The notes under the pieces: generated by a model | Told to the model about the DNA's origin: nothing | Seen by the model: the letters and a program-made list of their open reading frames with translations, nothing else | The model's database searches: none | Origin: Rhodocyclaceae bacterium | Lineage (GTDB): Bacteria > Pseudomonadota > Gammaproteobacteria > Burkholderiales > Rhodocyclaceae | Length of the DNA: 64,000 bases | Reading direction: 5' to 3' | Assembly: GCA_008080565.1 (NCBI GenBank) | Contig: VIKE01000017.1 | Coordinates: 1-64,000 of the forward strand | Shown here: piece by piece, positions 47,003-55,293 of the stretch | How positions within the stretch are numbered: position 1 is the first letter of the stretch | Layout of the letters: every line of letters begins with the position of its first letter | Position numbers and translations under genes: made by a program

Positions 47003-47797
47003 ATGCAGCAGTATCAAATCAATTCGAAAAAAGGACGGCAAGAGTGGCTGGCCAGGATGGGGGCTGGCGCCCCTGTCCCAACCTCCGATAACGCTTATGG
47101 AACCGGCTGGGATATCGCTGCAAAGGACGCAATCACGTACTTGCTGTATCAGCGCGTCCTGCAGGATGTTGTCCCATCTGACAACAGCGGGGTTAATTAC
47201 CCGGTCTACCGCATTTTTATTCGTCCATCTGATTGCGCGTCCCCGGTGAGGGGTACTCCCAATCTAATAGACTACACGGCTGGCGTCCGCGCCCAAGTTC
47301 GTTACTATTTGACGAATTCAACCGCCGCCACGGCACAACCATCAGTCGCGCAGGTATCGCCGTCGACTATTGTCGATCTGGTGAGGAATACCTTTGCTTT
47401 GACCATCCGGGACGCTGCCGATGTCTTTCAAGTATCTAGGCCGACGATTTATCAGTGGCTAAAGCTCGAATCTATCGACCTGATCCGTTCCAGTGCTGAC
47501 CGTGATCGCCTCAAACGGCTGTATAGCATTGCCATGGCTTGGACATCCCGGCCCAAGCTGAGCGGGCGCTGGTATCAACTGGTCCTGCCTTCTGGGCAAA
47601 CCTTATTGGACATTCTGAAGGGCGAGAACTTGGATAGCCAGGAATTCTCCCGCTTCCATACCTTGCTCACGCAACAGAGCAGTCTGCTCCAGAGCCAGGA
47701 GCATATCCGCGCCCGGAGTGCGATTGATGGCATGCGGGATAGTTTCGCAGCCATGGAGCGCGATCGGCCGAACCAGAAACAGGGAGAAGAAAGCTGA
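47003..47797 (+). CDS. Helix-turn-helix protein, probable regulator/antitoxin
   Basis: The protein has 264 residues from an ATG right after the TIGR04255 stop (open frame from 46979). A helix-turn-helix lies at 133-154 (FALTIRDAADVFQVSRPTIY). The C-terminal 100 residues (RPKLSGRWYQLVLPSGQTLLDIL) recall Xre/MbcA-type antitoxin C-termini, with an insertion region after it. The N-terminal 110 residues have no recognised domain. It is followed with a 4-base overlap by a zeta-toxin-like gene, so an antitoxin and autorepressor role is plausible; it is my first candidate for binding the 12-bp repeats at 46052-46116. Confidence 0.62.
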   Translation: MQQYQINSKKGRQEWLARMGAGAPVPTSDNAYGTGWDIAAKDAITYLLYQRVLQDVVPSDNSGVNYPVYRIFIRPSDCASPVRGTPNLIDYTAGVRAQVRYYLTNSTAATAQPSVAQVSPSTIVDLVRNTFALTIRDAADVFQVSRPTIYQWLKLESIDLIRSSADRDRLKRLYSIAMAWTSRPKLSGRWYQLVLPSGQTLLDILKGENLDSQEFSRFHTLLTQQSSLLQSQEHIRARSAIDGMRDSFAAMERDRPNQKQGEES

Positions 47798-48594
47798 ATC
47801 TTTTTGAGGCCTTCATCACTGAAGTAGAGGCGCTCCTTGAGGAACGTGGAGGCCCCCTGCTCGTCATGATCGTAGGCCCCAATGGCGCTGGGAAGTCGAC
47901 CTGTTACCGGAAATACCTTCGGGAATCCCTTAAAAGGCATATCGACAACCATATCGACCCGGACGAGATTGAGCGGCAAATCCGGGAGGATCTCGAAGGC
48001 GAAAAATTGTCTGATGACGAGTTTTCGGAGATGGCAAGGGATGAAGCGACAACGCAACGAAACATCCATCTGTCCAATCGGGTTAGTTTTAGCTTTGAGA
48101 CCGTATTCTCAGACCCCTACGGTGACAAACTGGAGTTCATTCGCAAGGCAAAGTCCCAAGGATTCATCGTTGCCCTGATTGCTGTCGGCCTCGACTCCCC
48201 TGAAAAGTCCGCACAACGGGTTGCTGCCAGAGTGTCCAAGGGGGGGCATAACGTCCCTCTTGACCGAATTCGAGACCGCTACCCCCGGGTCATCTGCAAT
48301 ATTGTCGCTGGCGCACAGACCGCCTCGGCAGCCGTGGTTGTCGACAACAGTCAGGATATTCTGGGCAATGACGGCACCGCGTACGATCCATTTGCCGTGT
48401 TCGTAAGCGGACTATGTGTCCAAACTTCGAAGCAGGTTCCAGAATGGTGGGTGCGCTATTCGAAGAGCGCTCACCTGACAGAACCTTTTTCACTGACGCT
48501 AAATGCTTGGGTAAGTCGGCTACTGGATGACGACCGTACAGCAGTATCTCTGCTGGCGCTGCCCGCTCCGCGAAAACCCAACGATTTTCACTAG
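47794..48594 (+). CDS. Zeta-toxin-like P-loop kinase, possible CTG start
   Basis: The protein has 266 residues if it starts at a CTG that overlaps the stop of the HTH gene (CTGA), eight bases after GGGAGA. The only ATG is 24 codons on, at MIVGPNG, and would remove the first beta strand (LLVMIVG) of the P-loop fold. No ATG, GTG or TTG lies between. Walker A is GPNGAGKST (28-36), followed by the zeta features DPDEIERQI and FSFETVFSDP, with Arg-rich RVAARVSKGGHNVP. Zeta toxins phosphorylate UDP-amino sugars or related metabolites; the exact target is unknown here. Confidence 0.75.
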   Translation: MNLFEAFITEVEALLEERGGPLLVMIVGPNGAGKSTCYRKYLRESLKRHIDNHIDPDEIERQIREDLEGEKLSDDEFSEMARDEATTQRNIHLSNRVSFSFETVFSDPYGDKLEFIRKAKSQGFIVALIAVGLDSPEKSAQRVAARVSKGGHNVPLDRIRDRYPRVICNIVAGAQTASAAVVVDNSQDILGNDGTAYDPFAVFVSGLCVQTSKQVPEWWVRYSKSAHLTEPFSLTLNAWVSRLLDDDRTAVSLLALPAPRKPNDFH

Positions 48595-48944
48595 GACTCT
48601 ACACGTTCTAATTTGAGTGCACGGCACATCGGGAATGGGGCAGCGCTCAAGTAGCCTCGCTTCTCAAACTCGCCGACCTCGGCTACTGCCTTTTGACGCT
48701 GGCATCAGGCTGGATGTCGGCCAAAGCCGACCTTGGGCCTCTGACCGAAATCAGGCGGCAATGCGCCTGTTACCTGCCACTCAGCTACTGGCGGTAATCA
48801 ATAGTCGCTTTCGTTACAGGCGATGGACGGCCCCCGACCCTGAGCCGACCTTCGTATCTCAGGCGTGCCGACGGCGGATTACTGAACTACGGCCACTATG
48901 CTCTATAGTTACTCCCGATAATCGAGGTTATCGGGAGTAAGTTA
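48595..48944. other. Non-coding stretch with a perfect hairpin
   Basis: About 350 bases after the zeta-like gene. No convincing gene; the frames are short and lack ribosome sites. The only clear structure is the 13-bp inverted repeat at its right end, next to the transposase remnant. Confidence 0.5.
48909..48940. repeat. 13-bp perfect inverted repeat
   Basis: TTACTCCCGATAA (48909-48921) and TTATCGGGAGTAA (48928-48940) with a 6-base loop, directly before the transposase remnant. No T run follows on either side. It could be two abutting insertion-sequence ends. Confidence 0.75.
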
Positions 48945-49362
48945 GAGCGCTACTATCGGAGCCGGCAAAAGCGGGCCAACGTCATGGGCGCCCTGGATTA
49001 TGTCCGGGGCCAACTGCACTTCGATGTCTGCGACCACACCGTTCGCCGCGAGGACGTCATCCGCTTTCTCTATCACTTGGCGCAGTCGTCCCCGCCGACA
49101 AGTGGGCCTTCCTGGTCATGGACAATGCTTCGATGCATCACCACATCGATCCGGCCATCACCGACCGCTGGCTGACTCAGCATCGCTTTTTGCCGTTGTA
49201 TCTGCCGCCCTACAGTCCCGAGCTCAATCTCATCGAAATCCTCTGGAAGCATGCCAAATACCATTGGCGCACTTCACGTCCTGGACCAGGGACTCTTTGG
49301 CTCAGGAGGTTCGGACGCTTCTGGCGAGATTCGGCACCAAGTTCTATATTCGTTATGCGTGA
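48945..49362 (+). pseudogene. IS630-family transposase remnant, two frameshifts
   Basis: Three frames must be joined. The first reads MGALDYVRGQLHFDVCDHTV up to about 49085. The second gives WAFLVMDNASMHHHIDPAIT and LPPYSPELNLIEILWKHAKY, the C-terminal DDE signature of IS630 transposases. The third, after about 49268, gives FTSWTRDSLAQEVRTLLARF and ends IRYA at 49362. The N-terminal half, including the helix-turn-helix and first Asp, is absent. It is non-functional. Confidence 0.75.
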
Positions 49363-49393
49363 TTACTTACTTGATTAGCTGCACAGAGCTGAC

Positions 49394-49425
49394 AAAAAAG
49401 CCAACCGAGACAGGTTGGCTTTTTT
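49394..49425. terminator. Strong bidirectional terminator
   Basis: A 13-bp perfect stem, AAAAAAGCCAACC and GGTTGGCTTTTTT, with a 6-base loop. It separates the island from the catabolic cluster. Confidence 0.9.
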
Positions 49426-49694
49426 GTTATCTAGTCAGAGATGAGTGTTCATGGTGCAGGGACCAATCCCCTTTTCTACTGCGACCCTAGCATCCGTACG
49501 GAAGTCAAGGCGAGGGTCTGGTGAGAGGTGTTTACATCCTCAGAAATGGGTCTTTTGTCATTCGATTAGGGCGCTTTGTCATCGTGGTTCGCGGCGCCGG
49601 TCCATACAATTTCTTAGGTGCTGCAGGCGGCATGAAACAGCGCCAAAATGACAATGGCATCTGCGATCCAGAGCCAACCAAAATGGAGACAAAC

Positions 49695-51023
49695 ATGTAC
49701 CAAATCAACATGCAGAAGCTCGCCGATGAGGCCAGCTTCAACCGCTTTCACGCCAAGGTGCTTCTGTGGTGCCTACTAATTCTGGTCATCGACGGCTATG
49801 ACATCGCCGTCGTCGGCATCGCGCTGCCAGCCATCATGAAGCAGATGGACGCGAATGCCTCCACCGCAGGCATCATGGCCAGCTCAGCCCTGTTCGGGAT
49901 GATGTTCGGCGCCATGGCCCTAGGCACACTATCCGACCGGATCGGCCGACGCTGGGCCCTCTCCATCGGGGTCATGTTGTTCAGCGTGTTCACCGCGGCT
50001 GCCGGCTTCACTAAGGATCCCGTCAGCTTCAGCGTGGTGCGCTTCATCGCTGGCCTGGGGATCGGTGGCGTGCTGCCGGTCATCGTCGCGCAGATGGTCG
50101 AGTATTCGCCCAAGAAGATTCGTAGCTTGATGACGGCGCTAATGGCCTCGGGCTACGCGCTGGGCGGCATCCTGGCTGCAGTGCTGGGCAAGCAACTGAT
50201 CGGCGAATATGGATGGCAGGTCGTGTTCATCGCTGCGGGAGTGCCGGTCCTGCTGATTCCGTTCATCCTGAAGCTGATGCCGGAATCGATGACCTACCTG
50301 ATCTCGCACCGGCGGAGCGGCGAACTGGCCGAAGTGGCTCGTCATCTCCAGCCGGAGGTCAAGCAACCCTCGGACGCTCAGTTCGTCGTGTCCACCACCG
50401 ATCACGTGGCGGGTGCGCCGGTCACCCGGCTGTTCCAGGATGGTCGAGGGCTGAGTACAGTGCTGTTCTGGATCGCCTTCTTCTCGGGCCTGTTCATGGT
50501 CTATGCGCTCAGCAGCTGGCTGACCAAGCTGATGGCGTTGTCAGGCTACAGCCTGGGGTCTGCGCTCAGCTTTGTGATCGCGCTGAACGTTGGTGCCATC
50601 ATTGGTGCAGTAGGGGGGGGGTGGCTCGCCGACAAATTCCGCATTAAGTGGGTGCTGGTCGCAATGTATGCGCTGGGTGGTGTGCTGCTTTACATGATGA
50701 CGCTCCAGGCCTCGACCGAGGTGCGCTATCTGGTCATCGGCGCTGTCGGCGCTTGCACTACTGGCGCGCAACTACTTGCCTATGCCTACTGCGGGCAGTT
50801 CTACCCGATGTCGATTCGCTCGACTGGGATCGGTATGGCCTCAGGCGTGGGGCGCCTGGGCGCGATCGCGGCGCCGCTGCTGATCGGTCAGATCGTCGCG
50901 CTGGAGCTGCCTCTGGAGCAGAACTTCCTGGTGATCGGGGCTTTCGGAGTTATCGGTGCTGTCGCCCTAGCCCTCATCAGCCACGGCGGCTTGGCGTCGC
51001 AGCCGATTCCACAAAACGCCTGA
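49695..51023 (+). CDS. MFS transporter, aromatic acid:H+ symporter (AAHS) type
   Basis: The protein has 442 residues with 12 membrane helices. I start at MYQINMQKLADEASFNRFH, preceded by TGGAG; the frame is open from 49521. The AAHS motif VIDGYDIAVVGIALP lies in helix 1, the MFS loop motif LGTLSDRIGRRWALS between helices 2 and 3, and a second GGGWLADKFRIKW between helices 8 and 9. Members import benzoate, hydroxybenzoates and phenylpropanoids. It heads the catabolic region and should deliver the cluster's acid substrate. Confidence 0.85.
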   Translation: MYQINMQKLADEASFNRFHAKVLLWCLLILVIDGYDIAVVGIALPAIMKQMDANASTAGIMASSALFGMMFGAMALGTLSDRIGRRWALSIGVMLFSVFTAAAGFTKDPVSFSVVRFIAGLGIGGVLPVIVAQMVEYSPKKIRSLMTALMASGYALGGILAAVLGKQLIGEYGWQVVFIAAGVPVLLIPFILKLMPESMTYLISHRRSGELAEVARHLQPEVKQPSDAQFVVSTTDHVAGAPVTRLFQDGRGLSTVLFWIAFFSGLFMVYALSSWLTKLMALSGYSLGSALSFVIALNVGAIIGAVGGGWLADKFRIKWVLVAMYALGGVLLYMMTLQASTEVRYLVIGAVGACTTGAQLLAYAYCGQFYPMSIRSTGIGMASGVGRLGAIAAPLLIGQIVALELPLEQNFLVIGAFGVIGAVALALISHGGLASQPIPQNA

Positions 51024-51187
51024 TTGTCACCACCACGGGAATTCGACATGTCAAACCACGCCGCGTCATCGAGCTAGACATCGTACTTTTCGCTGGCGCG
51101 TCCGGGGAAATCATCCAGCATCGGAAGTCGATGAGGCAAATCATAGTCTCCTCTGCAGGCAGCATCGGAATGATCTGCTTGTCCTTG

Positions 51188-51217
51188 CCGGGAGGTTAAT
51201 CGCCTCCCGGTTTTTTT
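51188..51217 (+). terminator. Rho-independent terminator after the MFS gene
   Basis: A perfect 8-bp stem, CCGGGAGG and CCTCCCGG, with a 7-base loop and seven T. It lies about 165 bases after the MFS stop. Confidence 0.9.
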
Positions 51218-51232
51218 CGCCCGTGGGCAGGT

Positions 51233-51463
51233 TTGAGAAGAATTTGGCAGGAACTTTTCGTGAGTAGATTGGCTAAACAACCGGCAATTGAAATGGCACA
51301 TGATTTGAAGTGTCTAGCGATCCGTTTTCTTTTTGGTGAGATCAGTCGTGCCGATTACCAGAAGGAGTTCTATCGTCTTGTCCAGAATCTCGAACACGCC
51401 AATTCTCAACATACCGTGCTAGCACGAGGAAGAAAATTTGTATTAAGGCGTGTCGACAAATAG
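51233..51463 (+). CDS. Small hypothetical protein, doubtful
   Basis: An open frame of 76 residues (MRRIWQELFVSRLAKQPAIE) ending LARGRKFVLRRVDK. Composition is plausible for a protein but no ribosome site or known domain is seen, and it follows a terminator directly. It may be a degraded gene. Confidence 0.25.
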   Translation: MRRIWQELFVSRLAKQPAIEMAHDLKCLAIRFLFGEISRADYQKEFYRLVQNLEHANSQHTVLARGRKFVLRRVDK

Positions 51464-51768
51464 GGAAGCCCAGCCAGGAAATGGTTTGCTCCCTTGCTTT
51501 CAGCGCATTTGACTTCGATGTCGGCTTCGTGGGGAACCAAATTGAGCGACGGGAGCCATGCTTGCTGAAAAGCAAATCCAGCGTGGTACCCGTCGCTCGA
51601 CCAGATTGCTTGAACAAGCCATCCACGCTTAACTCGATAACTACAACGCTAATTCCAAACCGCTCGTCTGGTTAATAGGCAAATGATGGTCGCGCCAGCA
51701 TCAAAGGGTTTGTCTGAGAATTTCCAACTCAGGACTCTCGCCCAATATGCTTAGTCAAACGAATACAA
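51464..51768. other. Stretch without a recognised gene
   Basis: About 300 bases between the small frame and the AraC-type gene. Short frames exist on both strands, but I see no motif, ribosome site or repeat. It may be debris of an insertion sequence. Confidence 0.4.
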
Positions 51769-52809
51769 CTATGCGCTGAGGGAATGTGATCGATAGGCAC
51801 CGGGTGCGCTACCTGTCCATGACTTGAAAGCCCGCTGAAATGCAGTGCTACCCGTGAATCCTAGCTCCTCGGCAATGTCGCTCAGGGAGATTCTGGTGCT
51901 TGCTAATCGAGAGATGGCCATATCGCGCCGTAGCTCGTCCTTTAACATCTGGAACGACTTTCCTTCAATTGCCAAGTGCCGCTGCAGGGCACTGACCGAC
52001 ATATGCAGGCGCTGAGCAGAGCTAGCCAAATCCGGCCATTCTGGACACGTTTGCTGCAAGAGAGTACGTACCCGTGCACTATACGTGCGCTCGTTCAGGT
52101 TGGGGCCCACCAGATTTCCCGGAGTTGCGCGCAGGAAAGATTGCAGCGCAATCACGTCTCGGTGCATTGGCTTCGCTATTTCGGAGGCGTTGAACCAGAC
52201 AGCTGAACACGATTTCCCGAAACGCAAGGTACCAGAGAAGATTCGTGGATAGTTATCAGCATGCACAGGCTGTTCGAACGCGAAGTCGAAACCCTTAGGT
52301 ACCAAACGGCCTCCATGCAGCCACACTAGTAGGCGCCAAAAGACGCGTAGCAGGAGACCATGCAGAAAGTCTGCGTGCGCACCCGGCCCCCCTCGCATCT
52401 CCAGACTGGCGCCAAACAGCGAGCCATCGGAGACAGGTACAAGCAGGGCATCATCCTGGAGTAGGGCAAAGGATTCGCAGACGCGTTGCAAAGCTGCTGC
52501 CAGCGTTCGCGCCCCGAGCGTGGAGCGAGCCATCAGTGCGAAGCTGCCGCAGCGAAACGGCCTGCCGCGCAGGTAGCCCAAGCATTCATCATCAAGGCTG
52601 TCCTTCACGGCACTAAAGAGCGCAATGTATTGCTCGACAGTTACCCGTGACTGCTCCAGATGCAGCAACGGCTCGGCTATACAGGCCTGCTCTAGAACGC
52701 TGATAAGCCAGGATTCAGTGGCCAGCCCCTTGCCGCGCGCACCGTCGAGCAACCCATGCACGGCAAAGATAGGAACTGTGGTGACGGATCTCACGGTGGT
52801 TAAAGGCAC
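51769..52809 (-). CDS. AraC family transcriptional regulator
   Basis: The protein has 346 residues. An N-terminal effector domain of the PF12625 type covers about 20-210. The C-terminal double helix-turn-helix includes LASSAQRLHMSVSALQRHL near 262 and ISLSDIAEELGFTGSTAFQR near 310, then the AraC signature FKSWTGSAPGAYR. It diverges from the catabolic operon and has a matched pair of direct repeats 25 bases before its start. It probably activates the operon in response to the substrate or its CoA ester. Confidence 0.88.
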   Translation of the reverse strand: MPLTTVRSVTTVPIFAVHGLLDGARGKGLATESWLISVLEQACIAEPLLHLEQSRVTVEQYIALFSAVKDSLDDECLGYLRGRPFRCGSFALMARSTLGARTLAAALQRVCESFALLQDDALLVPVSDGSLFGASLEMRGGPGAHADFLHGLLLRVFWRLLVWLHGGRLVPKGFDFAFEQPVHADNYPRIFSGTLRFGKSCSAVWFNASEIAKPMHRDVIALQSFLRATPGNLVGPNLNERTYSARVRTLLQQTCPEWPDLASSAQRLHMSVSALQRHLAIEGKSFQMLKDELRRDMAISRLASTRISLSDIAEELGFTGSTAFQRAFKSWTGSAPGAYRSHSLSA

Positions 52810-52833
52810 AGCTATGGCTGGAGCAAATAAATT

Positions 52834-52870
52834 GAGGTCGTTTGTTAGCTTATAGAGGTCGTTTGGTAGC
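52834..52870. promoter_or_regulatory. Direct-repeat operator of the AraC-type regulator
   Basis: GAGGTCGTTTGTTAGC (52834-52849) and GAGGTCGTTTGGTAGC (52855-52870) differ at one base and start 21 bases apart, two helical turns. This is the spacing and orientation AraC-type regulators use. Confidence 0.75.
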
Positions 52871-52986
52871 GCTACTTGAGGGCCTGACTACTACGATCAT
52901 ATCTAGGCCATGAGTGCGTGCGACTGAATCATACCGTACGACGCATTGAAGCCGAATCGACCCCAGCCAAAAGAGGAGACAACCAC

Positions 52987-53073
52987 ATGATTCAAGTCAA
53001 AAAGCAGAGAGCTATTGAGCCTCACTCCCATATGCCCATGAACGTGCAGGGCTGTAGCTTAGTCATTGTCTGA
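52987..53073 (+). CDS. 28-residue leader or small peptide
   Basis: An open frame of 28 residues, MIQVKKQRAIEPHSHMPMNV then QGCSLVIV. Its ribosome site GAGGAG (52973-52978) at eight-base spacing is the best in this region, better than that of the dehydrogenase gene which starts 12 bases after its stop. It may be a coupling leader or a small functional peptide; I know no homologue. Confidence 0.45.
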   Translation: MIQVKKQRAIEPHSHMPMNVQGCSLVIV

Positions 53074-53084
53074 TGGGGTAAGTC

Positions 53085-54230
53085 ATGCTTCCACAATTAC
53101 ATTGCCATGCTTGGATGGACGAAGAGATCGAGGCCTTTCGCGAACAAGTGCGGCGCTACATCGCTGCAGAATTCGCACCTAAGTTGGACGAATGGCGTCG
53201 CCAGGGCTATATCCCGCGTGAGGTCTGGCGCCCGTTTGGCGAATTGGGCTTCCTGTTGCCCGAAATGCCCGAGACCTATGGCGGCGCTGGTGCCAGTCTG
53301 GCCTACCAACTGGTGGTGCAGGACGAACTGGCAAAGGCAGAAATGCCGGTCAACATCGCGGTTCATACCATCGCTTCACACTACATCTTGGATTTCGGCA
53401 CAGAAACACAGAAACAGCGCTGGCTACCCAAAGTGACGAACGGAGAAATGCTGGCTGCTATTGCAATGACCGAGCCCGGTTGCGGCTCGGACTTGAAGGC
53501 CATTTCGACTCGGGCTCGCCGTGATGGCGACTACTACGTGATCGACGGTGCCAAGACCTTCATAACCAACGGTTTCACCGGGAACCTTCTGATCGTAGCG
53601 GCGCGCACCAGTGGCGAGGGCAGCAAAGGGGTGTCGCTGTTCGTACTCGAAACCGAGAACCTGCCTGGATTTCATGTGGGGCGCCTGCTGGAGAAAATCG
53701 GTATGCAGGCCTCGGACACCGCCGAGTTGTTCTTCGACAGCGTGCGCGTGCCGGCCGACCAACTGTTGGGAGGCGTCGAAGGCAAAGGCTTCGGGCAACT
53801 GATGGGAGCATTACCTTACGAGCGAATGCTCATTGCGGTGCCGGCAGCGGCTACCATCGAGCAGGCACTGGCCGTTACGGTGGAATACACAAAGCAGCGT
53901 AAAGCATTCGGCGCCCCGCTGTTCGACATGCAGCTTACGCGCCAGAAGCTAGCCGAGGTGGCCACCATCGCTCATGTGGTGCGCACTTTTGTGAATGACT
54001 GCACTCAGCGCCTTCTGGACGGCACGCTCGACAACGAGGCGGCCTACATGGCCAAGTGGTGGTGCACCGAGCAGCAGTGCCGGGTAGTAGACGAGTGCCT
54101 GCAACTGTTCGGCGGCTACGGCTACATGGCCGAGTACCCAATTGCGCGTATGTATGCCGCTTCTCGTGTGCAAAAAATCTATGGCGGCGCCAACGAGGTC
54201 TTGAAAGACCTAGTGTCGAGGAAGCTGTGA
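53085..54230 (+). CDS. Acyl-CoA dehydrogenase
   Basis: An FAD enzyme that introduces a double bond between C2 and C3 of an acyl-CoA and passes electrons to ETF. The protein has 381 residues; a second ATG at 53115 is also possible. Motifs: MTEPGCGSDLKAISTRA near 128, IDGAKTFITNG near 153 and LFGGYGYMAEYPIARMYA near 345. The position used by medium-chain enzymes for the catalytic Glu reads KIYGGANEV, so the base is probably Glu246 in LPYERMLI, as in long-chain and isovaleryl-type enzymes. First enzyme gene of the operon. Confidence 0.93.
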   Translation: MLPQLHCHAWMDEEIEAFREQVRRYIAAEFAPKLDEWRRQGYIPREVWRPFGELGFLLPEMPETYGGAGASLAYQLVVQDELAKAEMPVNIAVHTIASHYILDFGTETQKQRWLPKVTNGEMLAAIAMTEPGCGSDLKAISTRARRDGDYYVIDGAKTFITNGFTGNLLIVAARTSGEGSKGVSLFVLETENLPGFHVGRLLEKIGMQASDTAELFFDSVRVPADQLLGGVEGKGFGQLMGALPYERMLIAVPAAATIEQALAVTVEYTKQRKAFGAPLFDMQLTRQKLAEVATIAHVVRTFVNDCTQRLLDGTLDNEAAYMAKWWCTEQQCRVVDECLQLFGGYGYMAEYPIARMYAASRVQKIYGGANEVLKDLVSRKL

Positions 54231-54232
54231 AC

Positions 54233-55282
54233 ATGCCGAACACGCTGCAAATGCCACTGCACGGCATCCGTGTGGTGGAGTTCGAGGGCATTGGACCGGG
54301 TCCGCTGGCCGCAAGGATGCTGGCCGATATGGGCGCCGAAGTGATCACGTTGACGCGTGTCGAACCGGCGCCTGCAGCCCAGCGGCTCGGTGGGGCGGTA
54401 GAAAATCCACTACGCCGCGGCAAGCAAATTGAGGTCGTCAACTTGAAGTCGCCTGAAGGAAAAGCGCGTGCGCTGGACCTAATCATTCAGGCCGATGCTC
54501 TAATCGAAGGCTATCGCCCGGGCGTGATGGAGCGCCTGGGGCTTGGCCCCGCCGATTGCGCAACGCACAATCCTAGGCTGGTCTACGGCCGGATGACGGG
54601 CTGGGGGCAGGACGGCCCGCTCGCCCAGGCCGCCGGCCACGACCTGAACTACGTCGCGCTAACGGGTCTGCTATCGCTGTCGGCCCGCAAGGGAGATGCA
54701 CCGATCGTGCCCCCCACCGTGATCGGGGATGCAGCCGGAGCGCTGGGCATGGCGTTCGGCGTGGCCTGCGCGCTAGTCGATGCTCGCGCCAGTGGCCATG
54801 GCCGGGTCGTCGACGCGGCAATCGTCGATATCGTGGCCATGCTGGGCACTCTGGTGCAATGGATTCGCGCCAACGGTCAGATCGACAGTGCGCGGCCGAG
54901 TCCATTTCACGATTCACCGTTTTATGACGTGTATGCCTGCGCCGATGGCGGCTTCATCAGCCTCGCCGCCGTGGAACCTGAATTCTACGCACAGCTGCTG
55001 TCGAAATTGGGTTTAGAGGACGTGAACTCAACCGAGCAATATAACCAAGCTCAATGGCCTGCGCTGAAGGAGCGCATCGCGACCCTGATCGGCAGCCAAT
55101 CTCGAGCGCACTGGTGCGATCTGATCGAGGGCACCGACGCCTGCTTCGCGCCAGTGCTTAGCTTAGCCGAAGCTCTGCAACACCCGCACAACGCTGCGCG
55201 ACGAATCTACCAGTCCACCTCCACGGGAGCTATCGACGTAGCCCCAGCCCCGCGGTTCCAAGCACTCAATACAACAATCTAG
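54233..55282 (+). CDS. CaiB/BaiF family CoA-transferase or acyl-CoA racemase
   Basis: The protein has 349 residues from ATG (a GTG two codons earlier overlaps the dehydrogenase stop). N-terminal MPLHGIRVVEFEGIGPGPLA and LADMGAEVITLTRVE are family III CoA-transferase features; GHDLNYVALTGLLS near 139 fits the alpha-methylacyl-CoA racemase branch, with Asp141 or a nearby His/Asp as acid-base candidates. In a beta-oxidation cluster it could either transfer CoA or set the stereochemistry of a 2-methyl branch. Confidence 0.85.
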   Translation: MPNTLQMPLHGIRVVEFEGIGPGPLAARMLADMGAEVITLTRVEPAPAAQRLGGAVENPLRRGKQIEVVNLKSPEGKARALDLIIQADALIEGYRPGVMERLGLGPADCATHNPRLVYGRMTGWGQDGPLAQAAGHDLNYVALTGLLSLSARKGDAPIVPPTVIGDAAGALGMAFGVACALVDARASGHGRVVDAAIVDIVAMLGTLVQWIRANGQIDSARPSPFHDSPFYDVYACADGGFISLAAVEPEFYAQLLSKLGLEDVNSTEQYNQAQWPALKERIATLIGSQSRAHWCDLIEGTDACFAPVLSLAEALQHPHNAARRIYQSTSTGAIDVAPAPRFQALNTTI

Positions 55283-55293
55283 GAGACAAACAA

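Noticed and set aside
48617-48940. A 107-codon open frame before the transposase remnant
   Set aside because: No ribosome site, no domain, and it ends inside the 13-bp inverted repeat.
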